Assembly (NCBI GenBank): GCA_035048495.1
Contig: CM068544.1
Coordinates: 9,914,138 to 9,978,137 of the forward strand
Source: Euptelea pleiosperma
Taxonomy: Eukaryota > Streptophyta > Magnoliopsida > Ranunculales > Eupteleaceae
DNA: 64,000 nt
Reading direction: 5' to 3'
Each line of letters opens with the position of its first letter. Position 1 is the stretch's first letter. Shown here piece after piece: positions 11,176 to 23,105 of the stretch. The notes beneath the pieces are model-generated. The model made no database searches and had not been told where the DNA came from. It saw only the letters and a program-made list of their open reading frames with translations. The translations under genes and the position numbers were made by a program.

Positions 11176-12653
11176 TGAAATATTCCCTTCACGTGATAGA
11201 TTTTAACCTAGAGGGGGGTGAATATGTATTTAAAATTATCTAAGTAATTAATACCAAATCCAGTTTACTGGTTTAAGTAAATGGGTTTTGATCGCATACA
11301 ATTGCTAATAATTGATTAACATGTGATTACCCCCAACATATTAAGATTGAATATATCAAGGATATATTATTTCTTAATCAGTTGTTGTAATCTCTAACAA
11401 AGTGCAGAAGTACGCAAATCAATCAACTCATGCAAGTTTTTACGTGAAAACCCTCTCAAGGAAAAACCACAGGATCCCGTCCAGCCATTGAAGTATCACT
11501 AACAGAAAGTTAATCAATACAGAAGTCTATCCACGCAACACCGTCACTTACATGATACAACCCAAGTCCATCCCTTGAGCCAACTATCAATGCATCCAAG
11601 ACCTCTGACTGCCACATACGAATTCATGAGCTCCCTTCTAATATGATTCCCTCAACGGTGTTCAGTTTGGTAAATCTCCAAACCTACCCTTCGATCGGTT
11701 CAGGCCTGATATTATTCTCACTGTCTGGTCCAGACCAGAAAATTAAGGATTCGGTGCAGCCCCCAGCCCCGACTCCTCAAACACACCTTAAATAGAATTT
11801 GAGTTCTCAATCGTGTGGTCTACTTTAGCACCTAGGTGAATGATATGAAATTTTACCTAGATGGAGTTTGATCAAGCTATGATCATGAAGGAATAAAAAC
11901 CCACAATGAATAAAGTGAATTACCTGAGATTCTCTCCTCTTGGCTTTTCCCCCAATGGTGATTCTCTAAGTGATAGAGAATCTTAGGCTTGGAACATGGA
12001 GAAATTATGCTCTCTGAGTATTGAGTTAGGTTTGATGAACCCTAAGGTTCCTTTATATAGAGAGGGAAGCAAAGCCATGGCTTTTAACAAGTAGTTTGGT
12101 GCAGTTACGACTCTTTTTGGATTGGGAAATTTGTTACCATGCAAGTCCAATCGATTGGGTTGCTGGTCCAATCAATTGGGCTCAAATAAAAAGTTTCTAG
12201 AATTGGTCCAATCGATTGGGCCACTAGTCCAACTGATTGGGCTCTATCCAATCGATTGGCCTTGCAGGTCCAAATGTCCAATTGATTGTGCTTACTCCAA
12301 TCGATCAGACACCCGCAAATTCAATTTTTTAAGCCTTTTAGGCCGTGAATCAGACACCCTTGCTTCATGACGTAGTTTTAGGTGAATATCATTATTAAAT
12401 CTCCTATCCCTGAGGTATTTAAATCACTTACCAACCTATATGTGTGAGTATAGATAAATCAGATGAATCTGAGTTTTTAAATGAATCAATATTCAATCTT
12501 TTGAGTCTTCAGGCTTTATCTTGTAGTCTTCAAGCAATTAGGAGTGGTGTAACCACTGGCACACTCTCAGCCTAACTATCACAACATAGAATCGATTACA
12601 ACAGTGTTTTGTTATAGAATTTAGCCAAATAAAATATAGTTATATTCCTTACA
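11176..12653 (-). mobile_element. 5' LTR (1,478 bp) of the minus-strand copia element C2
   Basis: On the minus strand the LTR runs from TGTAAGGAATATA (12653) to ATATTTCA (11176), immediately before the PBS. It contains a TATA box (CTATATAAAGG, near 12052-12062) and upstream CAATCGATTGG-type palindromes at about 12144-12306. The LTR is a diverged relative of those at 8818 and 17147. No partner 3' LTR is found in the window. Confidence 0.8.
12140..12310. promoter_or_regulatory. CAATCGATTGG palindrome cluster in the C2 LTR
   Basis: About seven boxes (CCAATCGATTGGG, CCAATCAATTGGG, CCAACTGATTGGG and similar) lie within 170 bp, just upstream (minus strand) of the LTR's TATA box. Local spacing is again near 20 or 40 bp. 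Its presence in a diverged LTR shows that the feature is kept while the surrounding sequence changes. Confidence 0.65.
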
Positions 12654-12689
12654 ATATGAAATGAACATTCTTTGACTTAAGAAACCCAA

Positions 12690-13190
12690 GGGGATTACCC
12701 TAAAAGTTTAAAAGGATGACTTTGATGAGTCTGATGATGAATTTGGTCAAGATAATGCAGAAATAGTTTTATTTATTAAAAATTCTAAAAATTATTCTGA
12801 GGCAGGCAAGTAAACTTTTCTAACACAGCACAGAACCCCGAGGGTCCTAACAACACAATAAGTTCAACAAGAAAGAATCTAAAGAACCTAACCCTAATAA
12901 AGTCCAGTGTCATGAGTATCAAGGTTTTGGACACATCTCCAATGACTATGCAAACAGAAAGTGAAGAGAAAGGCTAAGGCGATGAATGCCACATAGGATG
13001 CTAGTGAAGAGGAGTTTGATGACTCTAGTGATGGTAGCAATGTTACTAATGTTAAAGCCTTCATTGCCTCTTATACTGACACTACTACAATTAAAGCAGT
13101 TAACTAGGTGGACTAGATGATCTAGAGTCATAGTCTTTGATAATGAGGATGATGATATCCAGCCTTTCACGCCACGAATCTGGGCACGCT
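12690..13190 (+). pseudogene. Copia gag fragment with degenerate zinc knuckle
   Basis: Broken plus-strand frames include FDESDDEFGQDNAE near 12720-12760 and VQCHEYQGFGHISNDYANRK near 12905-12965. The latter is the copia gag CCHC knuckle with two Cys replaced by Tyr, followed by an acidic stretch typical of the end of gag. Stops occur directly after the knuckle. This piece predates the neighbouring C2 element, whose LTR abuts it. Confidence 0.65.
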
Positions 13191-13321
13191 AGCACAACCC
13201 AAATGCCCATGGACCGGCCCATTTACCCAAGTTCTAGGGTGTGATTATAAATAAAATTTAAAATTTCTCTAAAATATTTTTCAAAGATTCACAATTAATC
13301 CATCAAATCTATTTAAATATT

Positions 13322-14147
13322 AGGGAATTTTTGACATACCCCCCATGTTATCTTTAAAATTTGACATACCCCCCTATGACTCGGTCCACTATCATTTGAC
13401 TAGTGTTGACCCGAGTTGACTACCTAATTTTGTATTAAAGGATGAAAGTGCCCTTGTCTTCAACATTAGATCAAGGGTATGGGCTTAGGCCAAAACCCAT
13501 ACCCCAAATCAAGCATGAAAAGAGGAGACTAAAAATAAAAATTAAAACCCATGTTGGTAAACTTGAGTTTTTTTTTTTGGTTTTTTGATGAATTAAACAA
13601 ATATTTGGAAGAAAAAACCCCAAAAAATAAATAAAACTCATGAATGAATTGGACTTTTTTTATGGATTTTATTGTAGAATAAAATTTTAAAATTGGGAGA
13701 ACCCATCTTTCCAAAATCCACATCTCAAAAGCTTAAAATATAAATTACTTTGTCTTATTTTTCATTTTTGTTAATGAAAATTTTAAAACTAAAATTGTAT
13801 GATGTGTTTGACCTTGGGTTTTAAATTATTGCCGAAGTGGTCGCCAGCCGACCATGAGACTCCGGTGGGTTGGTCGCCGGTGATGGGCGGTCAACCCATT
13901 GGAATCTCTTGGTCGGCCGTCCACCACAGCCATTTGATTTGGGGTTTGGGTTTTGGCCCAAACCCTTGTTCTAAGGTTGAAGACAAGGGCATTTTGCCAT
14001 TTAATACAAAATTTGGTAGTCAACTCGGGTCAACACTGGTCAAATTACAGTGGACCGAGTCATAGGGGGGTATGTCAGCTTTTTCAAATTGTGGGGGGGT
14101 ATGTCAAATTTTAAAGATAATATGGGGGGGTATGTCAAAAATTCCCT
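13322..14147. mobile_element. Non-autonomous DNA transposon with long TIRs (826 bp, MULE-like)
   Basis: Both ends read AGGGAATTTTTGACATACCC inward and stay alike for roughly 150-170 bp, including the shared segments GACTCGGTCCACT and GTGTTGACCCGAGTTGACTA. The flanks carry a perfect 7-bp duplication AAATATT (13315-13321 and 14148-14154). Near each end the motif GACATACCCCCC repeats two or three times at about 30-bp steps. The interior has no transposase; the short frames on both strands are not conserved proteins. Long TIRs suggest the Mutator superfamily, but a 7-bp TSD is shorter than its usual 8-11 bp, so the class is uncertain. Confidence 0.75.
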
Positions 14148-14154
14148 AAATATT

Positions 14155-14620
14155 ATCATCTAGAGTTCCAATAATAAAAATGTACTCAAACACAATCTCA
14201 AGATCTAATGAAATAAATTTAAACATCCTCAAGGTACTCCTCCTCCATCATCGAACCATCTACCATAGCATCGAATCCATTGTATTATCCACATATATCT
14301 GAAATTTGTCAATGGTATAAAATCATGAGCTAAAGAGCCCAATGAATCCTCATGTATATAATGACGATCGTGATCATACAAATCATTATTTTAGCAAGTT
14401 AATAATTATGACAATAACCAATCCAATACTAGACCAAATATGGAAAATTACAATGGGTAAAATTTATAATTTGCAACGGTTATGAATTACAACAGTTTGA
14501 GTCGTTTCAAGGATTTGCAACGGTTTATAATGTTGCAAACTTTTTAAATCATTAAATAAATTTATTTTTAAAATTCGATTATAGTATAGGTTTTGAAACG
14601 GTTTTTGTAAAAAATAATTT
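14155..14620. other. No recognised feature
   Basis: AT-rich sequence. The motif GCAACGGTT recurs near 14474, 14516 and 14600, which hints at a further decayed repeat, but no ends or coding homology can be defined. Confidence 0.4.
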
Positions 14621-15640
14621 CTTATTCTAGTTTTGGCCATGATTCCGTATGACATAAACATACTTGTAATCGTTCCTATGACACTAGTGTAGCTTCGAAG
14701 ATGTCGTGGTATGCATTCTTCGTTGACTACGTGAAGACTAAAAGACAAAGATCGCAAGAATCAGACGGTTGACGACATGAGTCATCTGAGTAACTGCTTC
14801 TTGCCTGTTAAAGATTGTGTACGTTCACATAAGAAGGTTAGAGACCTAGTGACCATAGGATAGGATATTAAAATCTAATTAATGATTGAACTAAGCCAAA
14901 TGACTAACCCTAGTCATTTCATGCTAAGAGAAGTCTAATTGATTAGACTGTGAGAACCAATCGATTGGACTCTACGGGATAGAAACTTCTCTGAGTACAA
15001 TCGATTGGAGTCTTTTCTACAATCGATTGGACCAAGTCTGATAGATTGGACTGTGAGAACCAATCGATTAGACCATATAGGACAAAACTTTCATAGTACC
15101 CAATCAATTTGACCGTGAGTACAATCGATTGCTTTTACGAACAAAAACCCATCCGTACAGTACAATCGATTTGACCAAAGCAATTGAAGCTATGGGGAGA
15201 TTTGGTCTCAACCAAACAACTTATCTAGGCTTAGGGTTTGTTCAATATAGGTAAGTACAAGTTTGCAAAAGTTCTTCACGAAATAGGCCAAAAGGGGTAT
15301 AAATAGTACCCATGAAAAGGCTCTCAAACAGTCAAAAAATCACTCAAAATAGGAGCGGGGTCGACCGAAGTTATCTCGGTCGCCCGCGCTCTGAGAACTT
15401 CACGGAGACAGAAAGGTATGTAAGCGCGGGTGCCCCAAAAGACTTCGGTTGCCCCTGCTTCAAAAAAATAGTACGGGACCCATTTGGTAAAACGGTCATA
15501 ACTTTTGCTCTCGAAGTCCGATTTGGGATATTCAAAGCTCGTTGGAAAGCTAATAAAATTATCTATCCAATGCTATATTATATGAAATATGTGGATGGAT
15601 ATTTCATTGTCCAAACAAGGAACTAGCCTAAGGTCAATAC
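14620..15640 (+). mobile_element. Copia-type LTR fragment (C4) with TATA box
   Basis: From about 14635 to 14860 it parallels the start of the LTRs at 8818 and 17147 (GTATGACATAAACAT, GAAGATGTCGTGGTATGCAT, TCAGACGGTTGACGACATGA). It then holds AATCGATT boxes between about 14940 and 15175, and a TATA box TATAAATAG at 15298-15306. Downstream it diverges into a different sequence with short GC-rich inverted motifs (CGGTCGCCCGCGC and AGCGCGGGTGCCC). The right boundary is approximate. The 104-codon open frame at 15312-15626 has no recognisable domain. Confidence 0.6.
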
Positions 15641-17146
15641 AAAGTTAAACCAATAAAGTCCAATTAAGTGAAGATTAACTTACAAACACAAACCTGATAT
15701 ACCTTTTGAGTTTGGATCATCTTGGGATGTCTTTGAACACTCCAATCTTTAGCAAATGCCTTCACCTTGATCGTGATGAGCTAGGAGTACTTTGTTTGAT
15801 CTTCCTTGAAGTGCTGGATCGGATGATTTACCAGTACAGCTTGATCCAATGCAGCTTTGTTCTTCAATCTTGTCTCTCTCAGATATTACATGACTTGGAA
15901 TAGACAATGACAAATACAATATGACATACAATTGTCATGGAATTGACAATACAATAAAATATGACTTTACAAATCTTTCTTGGAAAGCACAAATAGCGTG
16001 AAGCTCTAGAAAATCAGCAGAAGGAGAATCTGGAATATGATCATGTGGAGCCTCTGGATCATGTGGGGAATGAAAGGAGCTAAGGGTGCATGATCAATTG
16101 AAGTTAGTGGAGGTACTGCATGTGAACTTCTTTTTTCACCGATGTAATAGAGAGAGGACCTTTTGAGGTAACAACCACCTCACCATTTCAAATTGAGACC
16201 TGGACTGTGTTAACATAGAGCCAATGAGCTGGGGAAAAGGAAGACTTGGATGACTAATTGACAAATCTATTGCACCTATCATAACTTTAAATATAAAATG
16301 AGATAGATCAAAAGTTGCTCCAGTGCCTAACAAATAAAGAAGTTGGAGCCTATCGGGCTTCACTTCAGTGGAATGGCTAGGGAGATCAATATTGTATCCA
16401 CAAATTAGATTGAGCAATTTATACTGCTCAGTGATCTATCCTTGCTTGATGTGCTTAGGTCAATCAAGGGTTCTTCCACATAATTCTTAAGTCAATTTCC
16501 CTTTTTCTATCCGAAGCTTTTTAGTTCCAGGTAAAAATTTGAATTCATTGATATTCAAAACTTGGGCGATAAGGTTTAGAGTCATTGTAATGTCCCGACT
16601 ATCAATATGGGTCTTAAACAATAGACCATTATGATCTACATAATGCGTATTTGCATAGAAAATCCTAGCTAACTCGTCTAGGATGAAAAATACCTTCCCA
16701 AAGCATTGCGTCAGTCCAACCTCTACTCATAAAAATTCTCTCAACTAGAGTACCAGATAAAGTAAAAAAGATGATAGAAAGCTCACCAACAATAGTTCAG
16801 CATCTAAAATACCTGAGAAACTGATATGAAGCATAAGAAGATACAAACTCTCCTTCAGTTGGTTCAGAATTAGAGTTAGATCCTTCATGCGATTAAAGAT
16901 GAAGACGATGTTGGAGATGTGTCAAGTTGCACTATAACTACAATGGTACTAGCCAAGAAGAAGGAATCTTCCATAAATTAGAAAAGTTTTTGTGTCCTCT
17001 CGACGTAGATGAGGATCCTTGTTGTATCACTTGAGTTCTTCCTCCACGAGCACTGGAACCTCTCCCACAGGTTCTACACGAAGTTCGGCATTACTGGAGA
17101 TCCACGTTTGGATCACATTCCTCTTCTTCATACTCCATAATATTCA
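15641..17146 (-). pseudogene. Degenerate retroelement-associated coding region
   Basis: The longest trace is 16417-16136 on the minus strand (includes LLNLICGYNIDLPSHS and PQLIGSMLTQSR). Weaker open stretches extend upstream to about 17130. The composition resembles the plant transposon-associated domain often found in gypsy-type elements (PF20167-like), but this rests on general resemblance. Stops are frequent. 15641-16130 shows nothing recognisable. Confidence 0.35.
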
Positions 17147-18766
17147 TAGAAAGGAATATTTTCATATTCAATTTGGCAAAGATTCTGTTTGACATAAAAA
17201 CATTCTTGTAACTGTTCCTACGAGCACCAGTGTAGTGTGGAGATGTCGTGGTATGCATACTACGCCGACTACTTGAAGATTAGAAGACAGAGACAGCAAG
17301 AATCAGACGATTGACGACAGGAGTCATCTGAGTAATTGCCCATTTGTCGGTTATAGATCGTGTACACTCGATTATGAAGGTAAGTGACTTAGTGGCCATA
17401 GGAATAGGTTTAAAATGAATAAAATATAATGGTCAAACCTAGTCATTGGACAGACTCGAGTCTGAGTAAAAAATATTGACTTATGGGAAAGTTCGATCGA
17501 TTGGAACCTGTCTAATCGATTGGACATAGCCCAATCGATTGGAGGACTCTCTGAAATCAATAGGAAGCTACGAGGCAGAACAATATATAAGCCCAATCAA
17601 TTGGAGACTTTGTGAAATCGATTGGAGTCTGTAAGGCAGAACATATTTAAAGCCAAATCGATTGGAGACTCTGTGAAATTGATTGGAGCCTTCGGGATAG
17701 AAACTTATTTGAGGCTAATCAATTGGAGCCTACGGGATAGGAAATTTATTGAGGCCAATCGATTAGACACTTATACCCAATCGATTGGACATAGCCCAAT
17801 CAATTGGACCCAGAGTGCAATCGATTGGACTTAGCACGAACTCAATCTTTCTCAGATCCAAAATTCTTTGTTCCACTCTCCCACGTTCTACATGGCTCAG
17901 GGTCACAAATTCTATAAATACAACCCTTCTATACCTTCTCTAAACACACACAGAGACACAGAGTGACTCAATACTTCAAGAGAGAGAAAAAAATGTTTAT
18001 TTATTAGAGTGTCCATTCGAAGAGCAATAAGCTTATTTCTCATTCACATCTTGTGAGCTTGTTCCTCTTCTAGATTGAAGCCAAGTGCTTGATTCATTCT
18101 TCAGCTTAGGTCCATCACTTATATATTCGACCTAGTAGCCTGAGTGTACCAGTGTGACTCAACACCTTTGAGCAACTTAAGGTTCAGGGTGTACTGAATC
18201 CTTCACCTTCTGCAAAGGCGGGAGTGTTGAGAATTAAAATCAGAGCAGCTGATTAATGGTAGGTTTGGGGTGTACCAAAGTGAACAAGCGAACAAGGCTT
18301 CTTGGCTGGAAGGGCGCGCGTGGATTCGTAGCGTTGATTCAAAGGACATGGACGCATCGGCAGTAGGCCTTGGCTAAGGTTGGAAGCTGTATTTGCAACG
18401 GTGCTGTGTAGGTAACATTTGTTTCGTTTAACTTTTTAGTTAGTGATACTTGGCGTCTGGACGTGGTCCCGTGGTTTTTCCTTGGCTAAGGTTTCCACGT
18501 AAAAATATCTTGTCTTGTGTAATTGTTTGTTTGTATTCCGCTATCTATTTTGATTAGACCAAACGATGAAAAGAAAATATACCACGGAGGTATATTCATT
18601 TTGAGTCGATTGTGATAATCTTTTATCAAACAACTAAGGCATGCGATTTTGCTCCCCTATCATAAACCAGTAAAACTGTGTAGGTATAATTAATTTTTAA
18701 ATACCTAATCAACCCCCCCCCCTTCTAGATATATTGGATTAAAGAGAACGGACCGGTGTTATTTCA
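17147..18766 (+). mobile_element. 5' LTR of copia element C1 (about 1.62 kb)
   Basis: It is collinear with the truncated LTR at 8818-10048 over its first 1.2 kb, then continues to ...TTATTTCA at 18766, directly before a primer binding site. It contains CAATCGATTGG-type boxes between about 17490 and 17832, a TATA box (TCTATAAATAC near 17912-17922) and a CT/CA-rich start region. The exact left end is blurred by mutation (TAGAAAGGAATATT in place of TGTAAGGAATATT). Confidence 0.75.
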
Positions 18767-18768
18767 AT

Positions 18769-18780
18769 TGGTATCAAAGC
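18769..18780 (+). promoter_or_regulatory. Primer binding site of copia C1
   Basis: TGGTATCAAAGC follows the LTR end by two bases. It matches the initiator tRNA-Met PBS (TGGTATCAGAGC) except for one G-to-A change. Confidence 0.8.
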
Positions 18781-18848
18781 GGGTTATTCTATTTAAGGTT
18801 TAATCACCTGAATTTAGATTTCTATGAAACCAGTCCATTTTCATTAAT

Positions 18849-19183
18849 TTGTCAAAATACAAAGAGAATATAGAAACACATCCAGACCTCCATTGTTTGA
18901 TGGAGAAGACTGCCTATTGGAAGGCTAAGATGTGGGCTTTTCTAAAGTCTATTGATGAAAGAGTCTGGATGTTTGTAGTGGATGGTTGGTCACCACCCAC
19001 AATGGTTGTAGGAGATAAAACCATTCTTAAACCAAAAGCTGACTAGAGCAAAGAGGACATAGATTTTTGTTGTCTAAATAGCAAGGGGCTAAATGTTATT
19101 TTTAATGCAGTTGAAAAGAATGAGTTTCGAAGAATCTCTACTTGTTCTATAGCTAAAGAAGCATGGGACATTCTTAGAGTCAC
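18849..19183 (+). pseudogene. Copia gag N-terminal fragment
   Basis: The frame shows YWKAKMWAFLKSIDERVW and VVDGWSPPTM, the characteristic start of copia gag (UBN2/DUF4219-type). It continues after an in-frame TAG at 19044-19046 into IAKEAWDILRVTE. A one-base shift near 18915 separates RPPLFDGEDC from YWKAKM. At 19183/19184 it is cut by the Athila-like LTR; the rest of the element is not found in the window. Confidence 0.8.
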
Positions 19184-21272
19184 TGAAAGTAGGATTTTTC
19201 GCATCGTTGGTTACGAAAACCCTAAAATCAACACATTTGTAAATTTTATCCGATTTTTATCCTGCAAAATATGAAAATCTTGTATAGAGATTCGTGTCGG
19301 ATGTCGATCCGCACTCAGATGGGGATTAGCGCATTATAGGAATAATAATCAATAAAAATTGTAGAAAATGTGAAAGGGTGAGAATGGTGGGTTTGCGGTT
19401 TAAAACATGATTTTTAGAGAGAAAGAGAGATAAGAAAATTAAGCACTTTACTGAAAGGTACACAAAAACAAACATGGAGATAATACTCAAGAACTATTTT
19501 ATTCATAAATAACAAAATCATTCTACATTGCTTTGAATAGAAAGCTAAAGAACAAATTAAGAACTAAAAGGCAATAAAAACTAGAGAGAGAGAAAAAGTA
19601 GAGAGAGAAAGTTAAATCTAGAGAGATAGGAGATGATTTTCTAGAGAGAGAAGAGGATCTAGATAGAGAAAGTTCCTTACCTTTGTAACCTACCGGAGAG
19701 GTAAACTCGAGATCTACCATTGAAGAATGGATTGCTTTGCAGACCATGTGGTTGCTTGGGTTGGTGGTGCTCCGGCCAAGATCAACCAAGTGATGGAGAG
19801 TCCGATCGGCCAAGTGATTGCACTGGTTTCACACCATCGTGTTGTTGCTGCTATGAGGAAGAAGATGGAATCTGAATACTGGGCAACAGTTTGCCATGTG
19901 TGGAGATCGGATGGAGTCGCAAGATGGTGCAACTGTTGTGGGTTTGTAAGTAGAGGAGGGGGGTGTAGCAGTCAACAATGAAGATGAAGGATGGGGTTGG
20001 ATTGGAGAAGGGGAGCCAATGTGCACGGCCTGCAACAGATGTTGCAGGCGTTAATTTTCTGGTCAGTCGACCCAAGGAGAGGCGAACACGGTCAAAGGGG
20101 GGGTGGAGAGGACCTGAGATCTGACGGAGGCGTGGTGCAAAGAGACGACTGAGAGGGGAGAGGAGCAGTAACGTGGAGGAAAGGGTGGAGACGATGGTGG
20201 TGATGGGGGCTGTGGTGTATGGGGGCTAACGGCCTCCTCTCTTCTTCTTCTCCTCTTTTCTTTTTTTTTTTTGTTGTGATAACGACTTGGGAATAGAGAT
20301 GAAAGAATTGAGAGAGGAGAAGAGAGAGAGATGGGGGAGTTAGAAGAATGGTGAAGAGATGGAGGCGCTGTAGTGCGCAAGCGCACTAGCAGGTGGCGGA
20401 GCGGCAATAGTTGGAGACCAGGCCGTGAGGACGTGCTGGTTCTTGCCGGAGAAGGGGGAACTCGGAGTTGAGCAAGTTGAAGACTTGCTGGTCTGAGGAG
20501 CGTGAAAGGAAGGGGCGATGCAACCTTGCTGGTTTGGCCAGCAAAGGAGGACATAGCAGCAGGTGGTGCACAGGTCTGGTGGGTGAACCAGAGAAGAAGG
20601 TGTTGCTGGCCGGTGATAAAGATGAAGATGAAGAAGACGAAGAAGAGAAAGTGGAGAAAAGAATGAGGAGAAGGGGGAATACGTGGGGGGGAAAGTTTTG
20701 GGGAAAGAGATGGAGAGATGGGAGAGGGATTAGGGTTCCAAAGAACCCTTCTCTTCTCCTTAATAAACCTCCCACTTTCCTTTAATGGAAAATGGGGTTT
20801 TTAAAAATAAAAAAAAATATTTTTATTTTATTTTATTTTAAGCAAAACCTTATTTTTCTTTGGGGAATTTCTCCATTTAGTGGACCCCCCCTTTTTTATT
20901 TAAAAACAATTAATTTAAAGCATTTGAAAATCGCGATGTCCACTAAATGGTCGGGCCACGGGTCGATGATGATGGGCCCGGCTACTGGCCCACATGGATT
21001 GATGATGTCCATCGTCTCACAAGATGATGTGATAGACAATTTGATGACGATCGGATGGATGGTGACTTGATTGGGACCCAGATTGGTAGATCGATGGATT
21101 TAGAGAGATCCAACGGTCTGGTGGAAGATTCAACTGCCGATTGAAGATCCAACGGTTAGAAAGCTAAGGGAAATGAGACAAAGCCAACGGGCAAGAGTTC
21201 TGAGGTTAGGTCAATATATCTGAGGATCAGGTGGTGATGTATAGGGAGAGGAAGAGAGATGAGAGAGAAAAC
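19184..21272 (-). mobile_element. Athila-like LTR, minus orientation, U3 start truncated (LTR P)
   Basis: Its inner end (minus-strand ...CTACTTTCA) is at 19184, inside the copia gag. Diagnostic blocks read in reverse include the GTTACGAAAACCC end, the block complementary to GTGCGGATCGACATCCGACA, a purine-rich body, and GATCCAACGG repeats near 21105-21155. Homology stops near 21270, where gypsy protease sequence on the opposite strand begins, so roughly the first 600-700 bp (including the TGATATTCGC start) are missing. Confidence 0.75.
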
Positions 21273-22723
21273 TCTACAGAAGATAACCGCATTCCGATCA
21301 TCTTAGGCCGCCCATTCCTTGCCACCGCGAATGCACACATCGGGTGTAGGGACGAAAACATGTTCATTGCTTTCGGTAACCACAAAGCTGAGGTCAATAT
21401 CTTTCGTTTAATGCAACAGGATGCCGATCGCGATGTGGCCGATGAAATGTGTGCCGTTGAGAGTCTAATCTCGGACTCCACCGAAGATATTCTTAAGCAG
21501 TGTCTAGAACACTTTGGAGCTGACTTTGCCACAGAGTCAGCCATTTCTGATCTCAATGATCTTTTGGAGACTGCTCCACTAATAGATATCCCCGCTCCAC
21601 TCATCGAGTTCGAGCCTCTGATAACCATGGCCAGAGAACCTATCCTCCCTTTACCTACCAAGGTGAAACCTCATCTATCCGTGTCCTCTGAGACACATTC
21701 TTCCACTCCATCTGCTCCGACATTGGAGCTCAAGCCTCTTCCCACAGATCTTCCTATGTCTATCTTGATCCTCAGGAAACCTAGCCTGTCATTATTTCTT
21801 CCGCTTTGTCTGCAAGTGAAAGTAAAAAACTTCTTGAGCTACTCAACGAGCACAAATCTGCGACAGGGTGGACCATAGACGATATTCGAGGCATAGACCC
21901 TTCGGTATGCCAACATCACATCTATCTCGATGATGAATCTAAAACCTCTCGAGAACACCAGAGGAGGTTGAACCCCGTCTTGAAGGAAGTAGTCCGGGAC
22001 GAGGTCCTCAAATTGTTAGATGCGGGTATCATCTACCCCATCTCCGATAGTAAATGGGTGAGTCCTATTCATGTCGTCCCTAAAAAGGCAGGATTCACCA
22101 TTGTGGAAAATGAGAATAAGGAAATGGTCACCCAGCACCTGAAGAAAGGGTGGAGAGTCTGCATCGATTACAGATGACACAACACCAACACTAGAAAGGA
22201 CCATTTTCATTTACCCTTCATAGACCAGATGTTGGAGAGACTAGCAGGTCACTCTTACTACAGCTTCCTCGATGGTTACTCAGGGTATAATCAAATACCC
22301 ATCGCCCCTGAGGATCATGAGAAAACAACTTTCACCTGTCCCTTTGGCACTTTTGCCTACAAGCGCATGCCATTTGGCCTCTGCAATGCACCCGCGACCT
22401 TTCAACGGTGTACGATGAGCATATTCTCTGACATGGTGGAAAGATTCTTCGAAGTCTTTATGGATGACTTATCAGTCTTTGGGTCATCCTTTGATGACTG
22501 TCTCAACCATCTAGGGCTCGTGCTTCAACGTTGTCAGGACAAGCGACTTGTCATCAATTGGGAGAAATGCCACTTCATGGTGAAGAAGGGCATAATTCTG
22601 GGACATGTCACTTCCCATCAAGGCATTGAGGTCAACAAAGCTAAAATCGATATCATCTCGACCTTGCCCATTCCTAAGTCTGTGCGTGACATCTGGTCCT
22701 TTTTGGGACACGGAGGATTCTGA
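21273..22723 (+). pseudogene. Ty3-gypsy (Athila/Tat-type) protease end and reverse transcriptase
   Basis: The region opens with IPIILGRPFLATANAHIG, the C-terminal retropepsin motif; the active-site part lies upstream and is missing. A spacer (CAVESLISDSTED onward) leads to the RT start (GIDPSVCQHHIYLDDES, then WVSPIHVVPKK and RVCIDYR). The RT core follows with DGYSGYNQI, FGLCNAPATFQ and the catalytic FMDD (22457-22468). Damage: a frameshift between the protease-side frame and the RT frame near 21810-21880, TGA at 22174-22176, and a deletion after WSFLGHGGF (22720). About 40 codons of the RT-RNase H connection that remain in the relative at 45531-45734 are lost. Confidence 0.9.
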
Positions 22724-23105
22724 GCTCACTTCTGCACCCATTATCCGTCCCCCGGACTAGACTCTACCTTTCGAGGTGATGTGTGATGCTTCTGACTACG
22801 CGTTAGGAGCCGTTCTAGGGCAGCGAGTTAACAAAAGGTCACACGTGATCTACTACGTGAGCAAAACTCTTAACTCTGCCCAAATAAATTACTCCACCAC
22901 TGAGAAAGAACTCCTAGCGGTAGTCTTCGCCCTTGATAAATTCCATCAGTACCTCTTAGCCACTAAGGTGGTCGTGTACACGGATCATGAAGCCCTTCGT
23001 TATCTCATGTCGAAAAAGGAAACCAAGCCTCGATTAATTCGATGGATTCTCTTACTGTAAAAATTCGACCTCGAGATCAAGGATAAGAAAGGAACTGAGA
23101 ATGTA
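22724..23105 (+). pseudogene. Gypsy RNase H domain, broken
   Basis: ELTSAPIIRPPD, then a TAG (22757-22759), then [19 protein letters not shown] and [23 protein letters not shown]: the RNase H of Ty3-gypsy elements with D and E catalytic positions still readable. A TAA at 23058 replaces a Gln codon before the segment leading to [10 protein letters not shown]. The frame differs from the RT frame because of the deletion upstream. Confidence 0.88.

Noticed and set aside
15312..15626. 104-codon open frame as a gene
   Set aside because: It lies just downstream of an LTR TATA box in repeat-like DNA; the translation has no recognisable domain and the frame is short.
20063..20785. Overlapping 90-160-codon open frames on both strands inside LTR P; similar ones at 27596-28243, 31475-32675, 39880-40747, 43396-44591, 48194-48950 and 58739-59623
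   Set aside because: They lie in the purine/pyrimidine-skewed, GC-richer body of the Athila-like LTRs, where stops are rare on both strands. The translations are runs of Ser/Pro or Glu/Arg/Lys, are not conserved between LTR copies and have no domain.
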